This document shows, in pieces, positions 15,566-23,912 of a stretch of 64,000 nt of DNA (its first letter is position 1; the number at the start of each line of letters is the position of its first letter). The notes under the pieces were generated by a model. That model saw only the letters and a list, made by a program, of their open reading frames with translations, had not been told where the DNA came from and searched no databases. The DNA comes from Candidatus Caldatribacterium sp. (lineage in GTDB: Bacteria; Atribacterota; Atribacteria; Atribacterales; Caldatribacteriaceae): NCBI GenBank assembly GCA_025060675.1, contig JANXBI010000063.1, positions 1-64,000 on the forward strand. The letters run 5' to 3'. The translations under genes were made by a program, and so were the position numbers.

Positions 15566-15594
15566 TTGACAGAAGCGACAAAGTAGGGTATACT
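15566..15594 (+). promoter_or_regulatory. Promoter of the transketolase-larA unit
   Basis: TTGACA (15566-15571), 17 bases, TATACT (15589-15594). Predicted transcription start near 15601. An operator-like sequence shared with the 20.1-kb promoter lies just downstream at 15606-15628, and a 10-bp inverted repeat brackets the region. Confidence 0.85.
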
Positions 15595-15605
15595 GTTTTT
15601 GAAAC

Positions 15606-15628
15606 AAATTCCATGTTATTTTTAACAG
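15606..15628 (+). promoter_or_regulatory. Operator-like element, copy 1
   Basis: The core CCATGTTATTTTTAACAG (15611-15628), preceded by AAATT, matches CCATGTTTTTTTTAACGG at 20164-20181 in 16 of 18 positions. It contains the dyad GTT-N6-AAC. In both places the core begins 21-22 bases after the start of the -10 box, the position of a repressor site blocking elongation or initiation. The SorC-type regulator at 25289 is the obvious candidate binder (inference). Confidence 0.6.
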
Positions 15629-15665
15629 ATTTTCCGATTATCACAAGTCTGAGGAAGGAGCTCTC

Positions 15666-16475
15666 GTGAGCTTCAACGAAGAAGAACTGAGGAATTTTGC
15701 CGCAAAGGTTCGAAAACGAATTATCTTTGCCACGTTTCGTGCTGGAGTAAGCCATATCGGGGGATCCCTCTCGGTCGTGGAGATTCTCACCTGTCTATTT
15801 AACGGCATCCTTAATGTGACTCGGGAGAACCTGACTTCTCGAGACCGAGACCAGTTTGTTCTCTCTAAAGGTCACGCCGGTCTGGCGCTCTACGCGGTAC
15901 TGGCCGAGAAGGGATTCCTCGATGATAACCTTTTCTGGGAGTATGGTTGTGTGGGAGAGACGCTATTAGGAATTCACCCGGAGCTTGGTGTTCCGGGAAT
16001 TGATGCGGCAACGGGCTCCTTAGGGCATGGTCTTCCCTTAGGAGTCGGATGTGCCCTTGCCTTCGTAATGCACCGAAAACCCTTTCACGTCTTCGTTCTT
16101 GTGGGAGATGGAGAACTTAACGAAGGAACGAACTGGGAATGCCTTCCAATAGCCCTCCGCTATGGCCTTGACAACCTCACGCTCATTGTTGATAGGAATC
16201 GTCTTCAGCTCTCTGGTTTCACAGAGGATCTTCACCCTCTTGAGCCTCTTGTAGCAAAGTTTGAGGCTTTTGGTTGGACTGTTCGGGAAGTTGCTGGTCA
16301 CGATCTTTGGGCAGTTTGGGAAGCTCTCTCGTGGGCCAAGGGCAGAAATGACAGACGACCAGCTGTTATTCTTGCCCAAACGGTAAAGGGTAAAGGGGTA
16401 CCAGAACTTGAAAATGAGATAGCATCTCATTACTGTGGGCTCCCGCGGGAGATCGTTGAAAAGTATGTAGGATGA
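15666..16475 (+). CDS. Transketolase, N-terminal (thiamine diphosphate-binding) subunit
   Basis: A 269-residue protein with a GTG start at 15666 behind GAGGAAGGAG. It is the N-terminal half of transketolase encoded as a separate gene, as in archaea and many anaerobes. Visible motifs: SHIGGSLSVVEIL, DRDQFVLSKGHAGLALYAVL, and the ThDP/metal motif GDGELNEGTNWE with a conserved N downstream (DRNRLQLSG). It moves two-carbon units between sugar phosphates in the cytoplasm. It is first in its transcription unit, so this copy may serve a dedicated catabolic route rather than the housekeeping pentose phosphate pathway. Confidence 0.92.
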   Translation: MSFNEEELRNFAAKVRKRIIFATFRAGVSHIGGSLSVVEILTCLFNGILNVTRENLTSRDRDQFVLSKGHAGLALYAVLAEKGFLDDNLFWEYGCVGETLLGIHPELGVPGIDAATGSLGHGLPLGVGCALAFVMHRKPFHVFVLVGDGELNEGTNWECLPIALRYGLDNLTLIVDRNRLQLSGFTEDLHPLEPLVAKFEAFGWTVREVAGHDLWAVWEALSWAKGRNDRRPAVILAQTVKGKGVPELENEIASHYCGLPREIVEKYVG

Positions 16476-16486
16476 GAGGTGCTCTT

Positions 16487-17509
16487 ATGAGGGATCGACG
16501 AACTGCATTACAAGATGTTCTTGTAGCACTCATCGATGAAGGAAAAGACATTGTTTGCGTTTCGGTAGACTCTGTGTCTCGCTTTAAAAAGGTGAAGGAG
16601 AAATACCCAGAACGGGTTATTGAGTGCGGGATTTGCGAACAGTCAGGAATGGGGATATGTGCTGGCCTTGCACTCCAAGGGATGGTACCGGTCATCTCTG
16701 GCTACGCTACTTTCTTGACGATGCGGGCCTTTGAGCAGATTCGTACTGATATCTGTCGCTGGGCCTTAAACGTGAAAATATGTGGAACAGATACGGGATT
16801 CTCAGCGCAGTACGCTGGGTTTACGCATCAAGCGCTTGAAGACATTGGAATTCTCTCAATCCTTGATAACCTTGTGGTATGCGAACCGTGTGATTATGAA
16901 GACACGGTGCTGCTTGGGCGATACCTTTTCGAGACCTTTCACGGGCCCGTGTACATGCGATTTGGTGCTCGAGGTGGAGAGGTTGAGTTTCCCATAAAGC
17001 ACCAAGAGGTCAAGCTTGGACATTTTGAACCACTTACTGGAGAATTCCGAGGTGCTGATGTGACGTTTATTGCCTTGGGGCAACTTGTGGGAGTTGCTCT
17101 TGAGGTGGCTCAAGAGCTTGAGAAAAAGGGATACAAGACTTTTGTTTTTAATGCTCGTTTTGTAAAACCCCTCGACAACTATATGGTAGCGTGTGTTGCG
17201 CGTTCCTCGCGTCTTGTGGTGACGCTTGAGGAGCATGCAAAAAGAGGGGGTTTAGGAGATAATCTCCTTTTGGCTTTTCAGGAAACGGGACACATCCCCC
17301 CACTTCTTAAGCTTGGGGCCCCGAGCCACTTCGGATTTTCTGGGGAGAGGGGATTTCTTTTGAGGAAAAGCGGTCTCGAGGTGTCACCTCTGGTGGAAAG
17401 CATTGTAAAGGAGATGACTGCCCTTGGGGAGCTTAGAAGTGTGTCGGAGAAGCACGTCTTTGACCGGGGACAAAAAAATTATTGGGAGAGGAAAAAGAGA
17501 GCTTTGTGA
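16487..17509 (+). CDS. Transketolase, C-terminal subunit
   Basis: A 340-residue second half of the split enzyme: the pyrimidine-binding domain (ERVIECGICEQSGMGICAGLALQG, containing the catalytic Glu of EQ, and FLTMRAFEQIR) followed by the C-terminal domain (VALEVAQELEKKGYKTFVFNARFVKPLD). ATG 16487 is preferred because GAGAGG lies 6 bases upstream; ATG 16472 overlaps the previous stop and is the alternative. It forms the active enzyme with the N-terminal subunit. Confidence 0.92.
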   Translation: MRDRRTALQDVLVALIDEGKDIVCVSVDSVSRFKKVKEKYPERVIECGICEQSGMGICAGLALQGMVPVISGYATFLTMRAFEQIRTDICRWALNVKICGTDTGFSAQYAGFTHQALEDIGILSILDNLVVCEPCDYEDTVLLGRYLFETFHGPVYMRFGARGGEVEFPIKHQEVKLGHFEPLTGEFRGADVTFIALGQLVGVALEVAQELEKKGYKTFVFNARFVKPLDNYMVACVARSSRLVVTLEEHAKRGGLGDNLLLAFQETGHIPPLLKLGAPSHFGFSGERGFLLRKSGLEVSPLVESIVKEMTALGELRSVSEKHVFDRGQKNYWERKKRAL

Positions 17510-17606
17510 CGGGGAAGATTGGATTCCAGGGATATTATGGAGCTATGTTCGTGTAGGGACGATCTTTTTCCTTGCTCCTTTTTTGCGCAGAGACTAGGGG
17601 GAGAGG

Positions 17607-18902
17607 ATGAGCATGAGTAAAGTTTTCTTCCTCCGGTACGGAAAGGAAAGAATCCGAGTCGAGGTTCCTCCAGAAAACGTGCTGTACTTCATTAAACCCG
17701 GAAGTTTTACCCAGTGTATTTCCGAGCAAGAGGCAATTCTTGCATCCCTGCGAAATCCTGTGAATTCTGTCCCTCTTCTGGAAAGGTTACGTAAAGGCAT
17801 GAAAGTTGTTATCGTGGGCGATGATCTCACAAGGGCTACCCCAAGAGAGAGAATTTTTCCCATACTTCTTGATGAGCTCAACAAAGCTGGAATCCCTGAT
17901 AAGGATATCACAGTACTCATTGGTCTTGGAACGCACAGGTACATGACTGAAGAGGAAATACGGAAGTGTTTCGGCGATGAGGTTGTGGCAAGGGTGCCAG
18001 TCCTTAACCATGAATGGCAAAACCCGCGGCAACTGGTCAAAGTGGGCTACACGCCAAGCGGGATTCCTATAGAAGTAAATAGACTTGCCCTTGAAGCCGA
18101 TTTTCTTATCGCTGTCGGGAGCATCGTCCCTCATTGCTATGCCGGATATGGTGGGGGAGGAAAAGCAATACAACCGGGGATATGTTCATGGGAGACTACG
18201 GGACGTACTCACATCATGCCTATGGCAAAAGACCTCTATCTCCACATTGCGGGAGAAGTTGAGAACGAAGTGCGACACGAGATAGAGATGGTAGCCGAAG
18301 CGGTCGGTTTAAGATTCATCGTCAACGTGGTTGTCGATGAAGCGGGAAGAATTGTTAAGGTTGTGTCTGGAGATCCTGTCCGGGCCCATCGAGTTGGTGC
18401 GTGGGTAGCGAAGGAAGTATATGAGCAGAGAATCCCAGACCTTGCCGACATTGTCGTTGTCAGCGCGTATCCTGCAGATATTGATTATTGGCAGGGGGTA
18501 AAGCCTCTTTCTTACGCCCAAAAAGGTCTTAAAAGGGGCGGAACTTCCATTCTTGTGGCTCCTTTCCCTGAGGGTATTTCCCCAACCCATGAAAGCCTTA
18601 GAAAGTGTGCGATGCTCTCTTATCAAGAACTTAAAAAACAAGTGGAATTGGGGGTTTTTGAAGACCTTGTGTGTGCTGCGACGCTCCTCTTGCACGCTAA
18701 GATTATGGAGCACTCTCGAGAGGTGATCTGTGTTTCCGATGGAATGAGTGTTGAGGAGAAAGAGTCGCTCGGTTTTCGTCACGCCGCCACAGTCGAGGAA
18801 GCTTTGGAAATGGCTTTTGCTTCTCAAGGGAAAGGAGCAAAAGTAGGGATCATTGACTGTGGAGGAGACGTGTTACCTCGTTTAGATGGACTTCGGCTAT
18901 GA
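17607..18902 (+). CDS. larA: LarA-type nickel-pincer racemase/epimerase (DUF2088)
   Basis: A 431-residue LarA-family protein; ATG 17613 is an alternative start. Residues equivalent to the Lactobacillus plantarum LarA catalytic set are present with conserved spacing: D73 and R76 (GDDLTRATP), H110 (GTHRY), H176 and K186 (PHCYAGYGGGGKAIQPG, where Lys binds the nickel-pincer cofactor covalently), and H202 (GRTHIMPM, nickel ligand). LarA homologues racemise lactate or epimerise malate, tartrate or C2 of aldonates. Company with transketolase, a dehydrogenase and a sugar kinase favours a sugar-acid substrate (inference). The cofactor genes larB, larC and larE are not in the window. Confidence 0.88.
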   Translation: MSMSKVFFLRYGKERIRVEVPPENVLYFIKPGSFTQCISEQEAILASLRNPVNSVPLLERLRKGMKVVIVGDDLTRATPRERIFPILLDELNKAGIPDKDITVLIGLGTHRYMTEEEIRKCFGDEVVARVPVLNHEWQNPRQLVKVGYTPSGIPIEVNRLALEADFLIAVGSIVPHCYAGYGGGGKAIQPGICSWETTGRTHIMPMAKDLYLHIAGEVENEVRHEIEMVAEAVGLRFIVNVVVDEAGRIVKVVSGDPVRAHRVGAWVAKEVYEQRIPDLADIVVVSAYPADIDYWQGVKPLSYAQKGLKRGGTSILVAPFPEGISPTHESLRKCAMLSYQELKKQVELGVFEDLVCAATLLLHAKIMEHSREVICVSDGMSVEEKESLGFRHAATVEEALEMAFASQGKGAKVGIIDCGGDVLPRLDGLRL

Positions 18903-20131
18903 AGTTGTACAAAGTGTATTTACTTTTTCCTTCTCTTTTTCTTCTCCTCCTTGCCTTGAGTAGTGGTGACTTTAAAGAGCTTTCTGTTGGATTGCTTACT
19001 ATTATGAAGCACCCTGGAATCCTTATCACCGACTATTTTGCCATTGCTGGCATTCCAGCAACCTTGCTTAATGTAGCCCTGGTGGGGTTAATTGGATGGG
19101 GGTTTTGCCTTGGTGCTCCTGCTATCACGGGGAACCATATAGCTGCCTTACTGACCCTCATGGGTTTTGCTTTTTTTGGCAAGAATCTCTTCAATATTCT
19201 TCCGGTGTTTCTTGGATGTTTCCTCTTTGCTCGTGCCAGTCGAAAACCTTTCCAGGAAGTTCTCCCTGCGAGCCTTTTTGCCACTTCACTTGCTCCGGTG
19301 GTGGGTTTCCTTTTTTGCCATTGGGGTTTCCGTCTCGAACTTGCTTTGATTTCTGGAACTTTGAGTGGCTTTCTGACTTTAGCTATTGCTTCAAGGGTGG
19401 CTTCTATGCATTCTGGGTATAATCTCTACAATGTTGGTTTCGCTGGGGGCATTGTAGGTTCACTCTTAGCTGCTCTTCTCAAAGGCTTTGGTTTTGCGGT
19501 TGAATCTGTTCTCTCCTGGCGAGAACAGATTCCTCTTGAGGTACCTTGTGTACTCTCCGGTGCTCTTTTGTTTCTTGTTCTCCTCGGGTTTCTGGCTGAT
19601 CGTCAGGTTTTCTCCCGCTGGAAACAGCTTCTGAGTCTCCCTGGAAAATCTCCTTCCGATTTCTTCTCTTGCTGTTCTTCGGCTACCATATGGAATATGG
19701 GCGTTACGGGGCTTCTTGGAGTCATTTACGTGCTTTTGGTCCGTGGTAGTTTTAACGGCCCTGTTCTTGGTGGAATTTTTACCATGGTGGGCTTTGCCGC
19801 GTATGGAAAACATCTAAGGAATGTTCTCCCTATCCTTGCTGGAGTGTACCTTGGAACGATGTGTTCTTCTTTTAAAGCTCATGAGCCTGGTCCACTCCTT
19901 GCGGCGCTCTTTTCCTCAGCCCTCGCGCCTCTTGCTGGAGAGTTTGGAATTGTAGCAGGTATCCTTGCCGGTTTTTTGCACCTTTTTGTGGCTATGAATG
20001 TGGGTGTTCTCCACGGGGGATTGAATCTTTACAATAACGGTTTTGCTGCTGGATTTGTGGCGGTGGTTGTGGCAGGTGTATTCTCGTACAAGCGCGTTAC
20101 GAAAACTTTTGAGGAAAGATTGACAGGATGA
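18899..20131 (+). CDS. DUF1576 polytopic membrane protein
   Basis: A 410-residue hydrophobic protein with about ten membrane segments, overlapping larA by 4 bases (ATGA). It shows an internal repeat: GNHIAALLTLMGFAFFGKNLFNILPVF in the first half resembles GGIFTMVGFAAYGKHLRNVLPIL in the second, and MHSGYNLYNVGFAGGIVGS resembles LHGGLNLYNNGFAAGFVAV. This duplicated layout and the HxGxNLYNxGFAxG motif identify DUF1576, whose function is unknown. Coupling to larA suggests it moves or senses the epimerase substrate. The next promoter begins within its last codons. Confidence 0.85.
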   Translation: MKLYKVYLLFPSLFLLLLALSSGDFKELSVGLLTIMKHPGILITDYFAIAGIPATLLNVALVGLIGWGFCLGAPAITGNHIAALLTLMGFAFFGKNLFNILPVFLGCFLFARASRKPFQEVLPASLFATSLAPVVGFLFCHWGFRLELALISGTLSGFLTLAIASRVASMHSGYNLYNVGFAGGIVGSLLAALLKGFGFAVESVLSWREQIPLEVPCVLSGALLFLVLLGFLADRQVFSRWKQLLSLPGKSPSDFFSCCSSATIWNMGVTGLLGVIYVLLVRGSFNGPVLGGIFTMVGFAAYGKHLRNVLPILAGVYLGTMCSSFKAHEPGPLLAALFSSALAPLAGEFGIVAGILAGFLHLFVAMNVGVLHGGLNLYNNGFAAGFVAVVVAGVFSYKRVTKTFEERLTG

Positions 20132-20148
20132 GTATCGTACATTATCAT
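20120..20148 (+). promoter_or_regulatory. Promoter of the SDR-TRAP-kinase operon
   Basis: TTGACA (20120-20125), 17 bases, TATCAT (20143-20148), beginning inside the last codons of the DUF1576 gene. Predicted start near 20155. Confidence 0.75.
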
Positions 20149-20157
20149 TTTTATGAA

Positions 20158-20185
20158 AAAATTACCATGTTTTTTTTAACGGTAA
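20158..20185 (+). promoter_or_regulatory. Operator-like element, copy 2
   Basis: AAATTACCATGTT then a T-run and AACGGTAA, with outer arms TTACC (20162-20166) and GGTAA (20181-20185). It is nearly identical to the element at 15606-15628 and in the same position relative to its -10 box. The complete dyad TTACC...GGTAA is clearer here than in copy 1. Confidence 0.6.
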
Positions 20186-20214
20186 GACCTACAGTTTCCT
20201 TGGAGGTGACTTGG

Positions 20215-20970
20215 TTGGGAGAGTTTGAGGGTAAAGTCGTTGTAGTGACTGGTGGAAGCAACGGTATTGGACGAGCTGTAGTGCGTCGTTTCTGTGAGGA
20301 AGGAGCACGTTGTGTTATCGCTGATATCGACCAGGAAAGAAGTGAGCAATATGTCCAAGAACTTAGAGGGAAGGGTTACGCTGCTTTAGCTGTTCCGGTC
20401 GATGTTGCTCAAGTTCCAGCTATCAAGAACGCTGTACAGACTGTCTTACAGCATTTCGGAAGAATTGATATTTTGGTGAATTGTGCGGGCGTTAATGTAA
20501 GGAAACCAGCTGTCGAGTACACTGAGGAAGACTGGCGTTTTATGGTTGATATCAATCTGAAGGGAACCTTTTTCTTTTGCCTTGAAGTTGGAAAGCATAT
20601 GATTGAGCGGGGTGGTGGAGGAGCGATTGTCAACCTGGCTTCGCTCCAGAGTGAGGAGGTGCTCCCCGAACGGGCTATATATGCGGCTACCAAAGGGGGG
20701 GTACGCCAACTTACCAAAGCTTTTGCCGTAGAGTGGGCGAAATACGGCATTAGAGTTAACGCGGTTTCTCCTGCCTTTGTCAAGACGCCGATGGTGGAAA
20801 AAGTTCTTGCTGATCCGCAGTGGTATAACCTTATCGTTTCCCGAACGCCCCTTGGAAGACCAGGGACACCTGAGGAAGTGGCTGAGCTTATTCTTTTCTT
20901 GGCTTCTTCGAGGGCAAGTTATATTACCGGGGCGAATATACCCATTGATGGTGGGTGGACAGCTGGATGA
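20215..20970 (+). CDS. Short-chain dehydrogenase/reductase (SDR), probable sugar/polyol dehydrogenase
   Basis: A 251-residue classical SDR: VTGGSNGIGRAVVRRF (nucleotide-binding TGxxxGIG), NCAGVN, and the catalytic Ser (NLASLQS) plus YAATKGG (YxxxK). The start is taken as TTG 20215 because GGAGGTG lies 6 bases upstream. The longer frame from 20128 would place the operator inside the coding region. Relatives include gluconate 5-dehydrogenase and sorbitol-type dehydrogenases that interconvert hydroxyl and keto groups with NAD(P). It is the first gene of the operon with TRAP uptake, kinase and isomerase, so it probably makes the keto-sugar that is then phosphorylated. Confidence 0.88.
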   Translation: MGEFEGKVVVVTGGSNGIGRAVVRRFCEEGARCVIADIDQERSEQYVQELRGKGYAALAVPVDVAQVPAIKNAVQTVLQHFGRIDILVNCAGVNVRKPAVEYTEEDWRFMVDINLKGTFFFCLEVGKHMIERGGGGAIVNLASLQSEEVLPERAIYAATKGGVRQLTKAFAVEWAKYGIRVNAVSPAFVKTPMVEKVLADPQWYNLIVSRTPLGRPGTPEEVAELILFLASSRASYITGANIPIDGGWTAG

Positions 20971-21047
20971 AGGGGGTGAGCATGGGGAGAAAAGGGGTTT
21001 TCTCTGAAGGAATGGAGTATGAAACACATTGAAAGGGAGGAGAGACG

Positions 21048-22034
21048 ATGAGACAGAAGTGCAGTTTGTGGTTCTTTGTTCTTCTTGTAGCAGTGCTTTG
21101 TCTGTCTATTGCTGGTGTTGCTCACGCGGCAAAAGTCACCATCCGATTGGCGAGTGCATTTGACCCAAAGCACATTCTTTGCCAAGCAGGAGAGAAGTTC
21201 AAGGAGCTTGTTGAGCAGTACAGTAATGGAGAGATTGAGGTCCAAACGTTTTTTGGAGGAGTCATGGGTTCAGAAGAAGAAATTGTCGAAGCTGTGTCGG
21301 TTGGTGCTCTGGAAATGAACACTGGTGGAGGAAACATTATCCAAATCTTTGCTCCTGAGTATTACTTCTTCGATTCTCCTTTTGTCATGAAGGATTGGAA
21401 TCATTTCCTTCGAGTATGGAATGGCCCGCTTGGCGAAAAAGCGCGAGAAGCAATTCTTAAAAATGGTAACACTCTAATCCTTGGCGTCGTGTACCGTGGA
21501 GTACGGCATTTTACTTCGAATAAACCTATTAGGACTCCAGATGATCTCAAGGGAATCAAACTTCGTCTCCCACAGCTCCCGACATGGATTAAGGTGTGGC
21601 AAGCTCTCGGAGCCAACACGGTTCCAATACCTCTTACTGAACTCTTCACAGCTTTGCAAACTGGTGTTGCCGACGCCTCTGAGGGTGATCCTCCGCAGAT
21701 CCTTTCCTTCCATCTGTACGAAGTTCAAAAGTACTTGAGTCTAACCGGGCACCTTGTACAAACGGGATATCTCTCCATCAACAAAACCTTCTTCGACAAA
21801 TTGAGCAAGGAACACCAGGATATTATCCTGCGAGCTGGAAAAGAGGCAACCGAGTGGGCGGCACAACAGATTGTAGAGAAGGAGCAGGAAATTATTAAAG
21901 AGCTTGAAGAGAAAGGTATGGAAATCGTAATTCCCGATGTGGAGGCTTTCCGCCAGAAGGCAAAACCTGTAGTAGAAGAGCTCTTCAAAACACAGTGGAC
22001 AGTTACCACTTGGGAAGAGGTACTCTCGTACTGA
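21048..22034 (+). CDS. dctP: TRAP transporter substrate-binding protein (DctP)
   Basis: A 328-residue periplasmic protein with a signal peptide of about 27 residues (ending GVAHAAK) and ribosome-binding site GGGAGGAG. DctP/SiaP features: VTIRLASAFDPKH, then KGIKLRLPQLPTWIKVWQALGANTVPIPLTELFTALQTGVADASEG, where the Arg binds the carboxylate of the ligand. TRAP systems import organic acids and sugar acids with sodium, which supports an acidic ligand here. A strong hairpin after the stop separates it from dctQ and may keep binding-protein mRNA high. Confidence 0.93.
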   Translation: MRQKCSLWFFVLLVAVLCLSIAGVAHAAKVTIRLASAFDPKHILCQAGEKFKELVEQYSNGEIEVQTFFGGVMGSEEEIVEAVSVGALEMNTGGGNIIQIFAPEYYFFDSPFVMKDWNHFLRVWNGPLGEKAREAILKNGNTLILGVVYRGVRHFTSNKPIRTPDDLKGIKLRLPQLPTWIKVWQALGANTVPIPLTELFTALQTGVADASEGDPPQILSFHLYEVQKYLSLTGHLVQTGYLSINKTFFDKLSKEHQDIILRAGKEATEWAAQQIVEKEQEIIKELEEKGMEIVIPDVEAFRQKAKPVVEELFKTQWTVTTWEEVLSY

Positions 22035-22042
22035 GGGTCTTT

Positions 22043-22072
22043 CAGCCTGCCCCAAAGCTTTGGGGCAGGCTG
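22043..22072 (+). terminator. Intercistronic hairpin between dctP and dctQ
   Basis: A perfect 30-base palindrome, cagcctgccccaaag / ctttggggcaggctg, 9 bases after the dctP stop, followed by atttgttc. It probably acts as a partial terminator or 3' stabiliser giving excess DctP over the membrane subunits. Confidence 0.7.
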
Positions 22073-22102
22073 ATTTGTTCATTGAAAGCGGGGTGGGGGA
22101 GC

Positions 22103-22609
22103 TTGAAAAGCCAAAAGATTTGTGGTTTTCTCAAGGTTCTTGAGGTTGCAGCAGCGCTTGCCTTTGTGGTTATGCTTTTTCTTGTGGTCACTCAGGTTCT
22201 TGTTCGTTACATCCTGCCTTTTTCAATTCCCTGGACGGAAGAAGCAGCACGGTACACGCTTATGTTGATTACCTTTGTGGGAGCAGCTGCTGCTCTTCGT
22301 AAGGGAGACCATATTTGTGTTTCAACGTTCATTGAGAGAATGTCACAGCGGGTTCAACGGAAGTTTTACCTTGGCTTTGCTCCTATTATGTTCATCTTCT
22401 TGTCGATTGTGCTTTACGGAAGCCTGGGAATGGCAAAGCGGATGTGGAGTAGTCCAGTGGGTTCAATTAGCTGGCTGCGAATGGGACATCTTTACCTCAT
22501 TTCTCTCACAGGGAGCTCTCTCATGCTTGTTGCTTTAATCCTCTGGAGCAAAGAGGTCTTCGAGTCTAAAGAGAAGATGCTACACTGCACTGATAGGAGT
22601 GGCGTATAA
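22103..22609 (+). CDS. dctQ: TRAP transporter small permease (DctQ)
   Basis: A 168-residue protein with four membrane segments; PFSIPWTEEAARYTLMLITFVGAAAALRKGDHI is the DctQ core (WxEExxR...G...RKGDHI). No good ATG precedes the first helix, so TTG 22103 behind GGGTGGGGGAG is taken as the start; TTG 22082 is another option. It bridges DctM and assists capture of the binding protein. It overlaps dctM by one base. Confidence 0.88.
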   Translation: MKSQKICGFLKVLEVAAALAFVVMLFLVVTQVLVRYILPFSIPWTEEAARYTLMLITFVGAAAALRKGDHICVSTFIERMSQRVQRKFYLGFAPIMFIFLSIVLYGSLGMAKRMWSSPVGSISWLRMGHLYLISLTGSSLMLVALILWSKEVFESKEKMLHCTDRSGV

Positions 22610-23895
22610 TGGAACTTGCTATTTTTGTTGGTCTGCTCATTTTTCTCTTTTTGACCGGTTTACCAGTAGCCTTTGCCCTTGGCATTGCAGGACTTGTCTC
22701 CATGCTTATTATGTGGGGTACCGCAGTACCCCTTGGAGCTGTGGCGCAGCGGGTACTTTATGGTGTTAATAGCTTTGTTCTTCTGGCTATTCCTCTTTTT
22801 TTGCTCACTGGAAAATTGATGAATGCCGGGGGGATCACGCAGCGGATATTCAAGTTTGCCAGGTGTCTTGTGGGGCATTGGAGTGGAGGACTTGGGCAAG
22901 TCAATATTTTAGCGAGCATGATTTTTGCCGGTATGAGTGGTTTAGCGACTGCTGATACTGCTGGTCTTGGCGTAGTAGAACTAAAAGCAATGCGGGAAGC
23001 AGGGTATGATGACGAGTTTAGCTGCGCTATCACCGGTGCATCGGCTACGGTGGGACCCATTATTCCGCCCAGTGTTCCTCTTGTCGTTTACGGTATTTTA
23101 GCCAGTGCTTCTATTGGTCGCCTCCTTATCGGAGGTATTATTCCTGGTATCCTCGTTGGAATTGCGCTTATGGTTATGACTGCTTTCTACGGAAGGAAAT
23201 ACCCTCGTGACCCGAAACCTTCAAAGAGTGAACTTTTGAAGGCTTTTAAGGAGGCTCTGGCACCCGGATTGACGCCGTTCATCCTTATTCTCGGGATGTT
23301 AAGCGGGATTTTCACCGCAACTGAAGCTGCTGCCATTGCTGCTACTTACGCTTTTGTGTTGAGTTTTTTTGTATACCGCGAACTCTCTCTGCGAGAGCTC
23401 TGGAAAATCCTCAAAGAAACTGCCATTGAGACAGCAACTATTACGTTCATCATCGCCTGCGCGGCCTTTTATGGCTGGGTTCTCATTCGGGGAAGAGCGC
23501 CGATCATTTTGGCAGAAACCATAACGGGCTTAAGTTCGAATCCTCTTGTGGTTTTGCTCCTTTTGAACCTGTTTCTACTTGTTGTGGGATGTTTTATGGA
23601 AACGATCGCAGCGATATCCATACTTGTACCAGTCCTTGTGCCACTCATAAGTAGAGTTGGTATTGACCCTATCCACTTTGGTCTCGTCATGGTCCTTAAT
23701 CTCATGATTGGGTTGTTAACCCCACCATTTGGTATGAGCCTTTTCATCTTGAGCAGAGTTTCTGGACTCTCGCCCTTGCGTATTGCCCGAGCATCGTTGC
23801 CATTCTTGATTCCAATTCTTGTTGTTCTTGCACTAATTACCATTTTCCCCTCCTTAGTCACTTTCCTTCCTAACCTCGCCTTTGGGGTCAAGTGA
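22609..23895 (+). CDS. dctM: TRAP transporter large permease (DctM)
   Basis: A 428-residue membrane protein with about 12 hydrophobic segments, of normal DctM length. Conserved motifs: GMSGLATADTAGLG, SATVGPIIPPSVPLVVYG, TEAAAIAATYA and LNLMIGLLTPPFG. These residues line the sodium and substrate sites of TRAP transporters. It is the translocating subunit for the ligand delivered by DctP. Confidence 0.94.
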   Translation: MELAIFVGLLIFLFLTGLPVAFALGIAGLVSMLIMWGTAVPLGAVAQRVLYGVNSFVLLAIPLFLLTGKLMNAGGITQRIFKFARCLVGHWSGGLGQVNILASMIFAGMSGLATADTAGLGVVELKAMREAGYDDEFSCAITGASATVGPIIPPSVPLVVYGILASASIGRLLIGGIIPGILVGIALMVMTAFYGRKYPRDPKPSKSELLKAFKEALAPGLTPFILILGMLSGIFTATEAAAIAATYAFVLSFFVYRELSLRELWKILKETAIETATITFIIACAAFYGWVLIRGRAPIILAETITGLSSNPLVVLLLLNLFLLVVGCFMETIAAISILVPVLVPLISRVGIDPIHFGLVMVLNLMIGLLTPPFGMSLFILSRVSGLSPLRIARASLPFLIPILVVLALITIFPSLVTFLPNLAFGVK

Positions 23896-23912
23896 GAGGA
23901 AGTGATGAGTGT

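Noticed and set aside
20128..20214. N-terminal extension of the SDR to 20128
   Set aside because: It would place the promoter's transcription start and the operator inside the coding region; TTG 20215 has a strong ribosome-binding site and fits the family start.
21014..21050. Short ORF upstream of dctP (MKHIEREERR)
   Set aside because: It is only ten codons and ends at the dctP ribosome-binding region; no sign of a leader-peptide attenuator.
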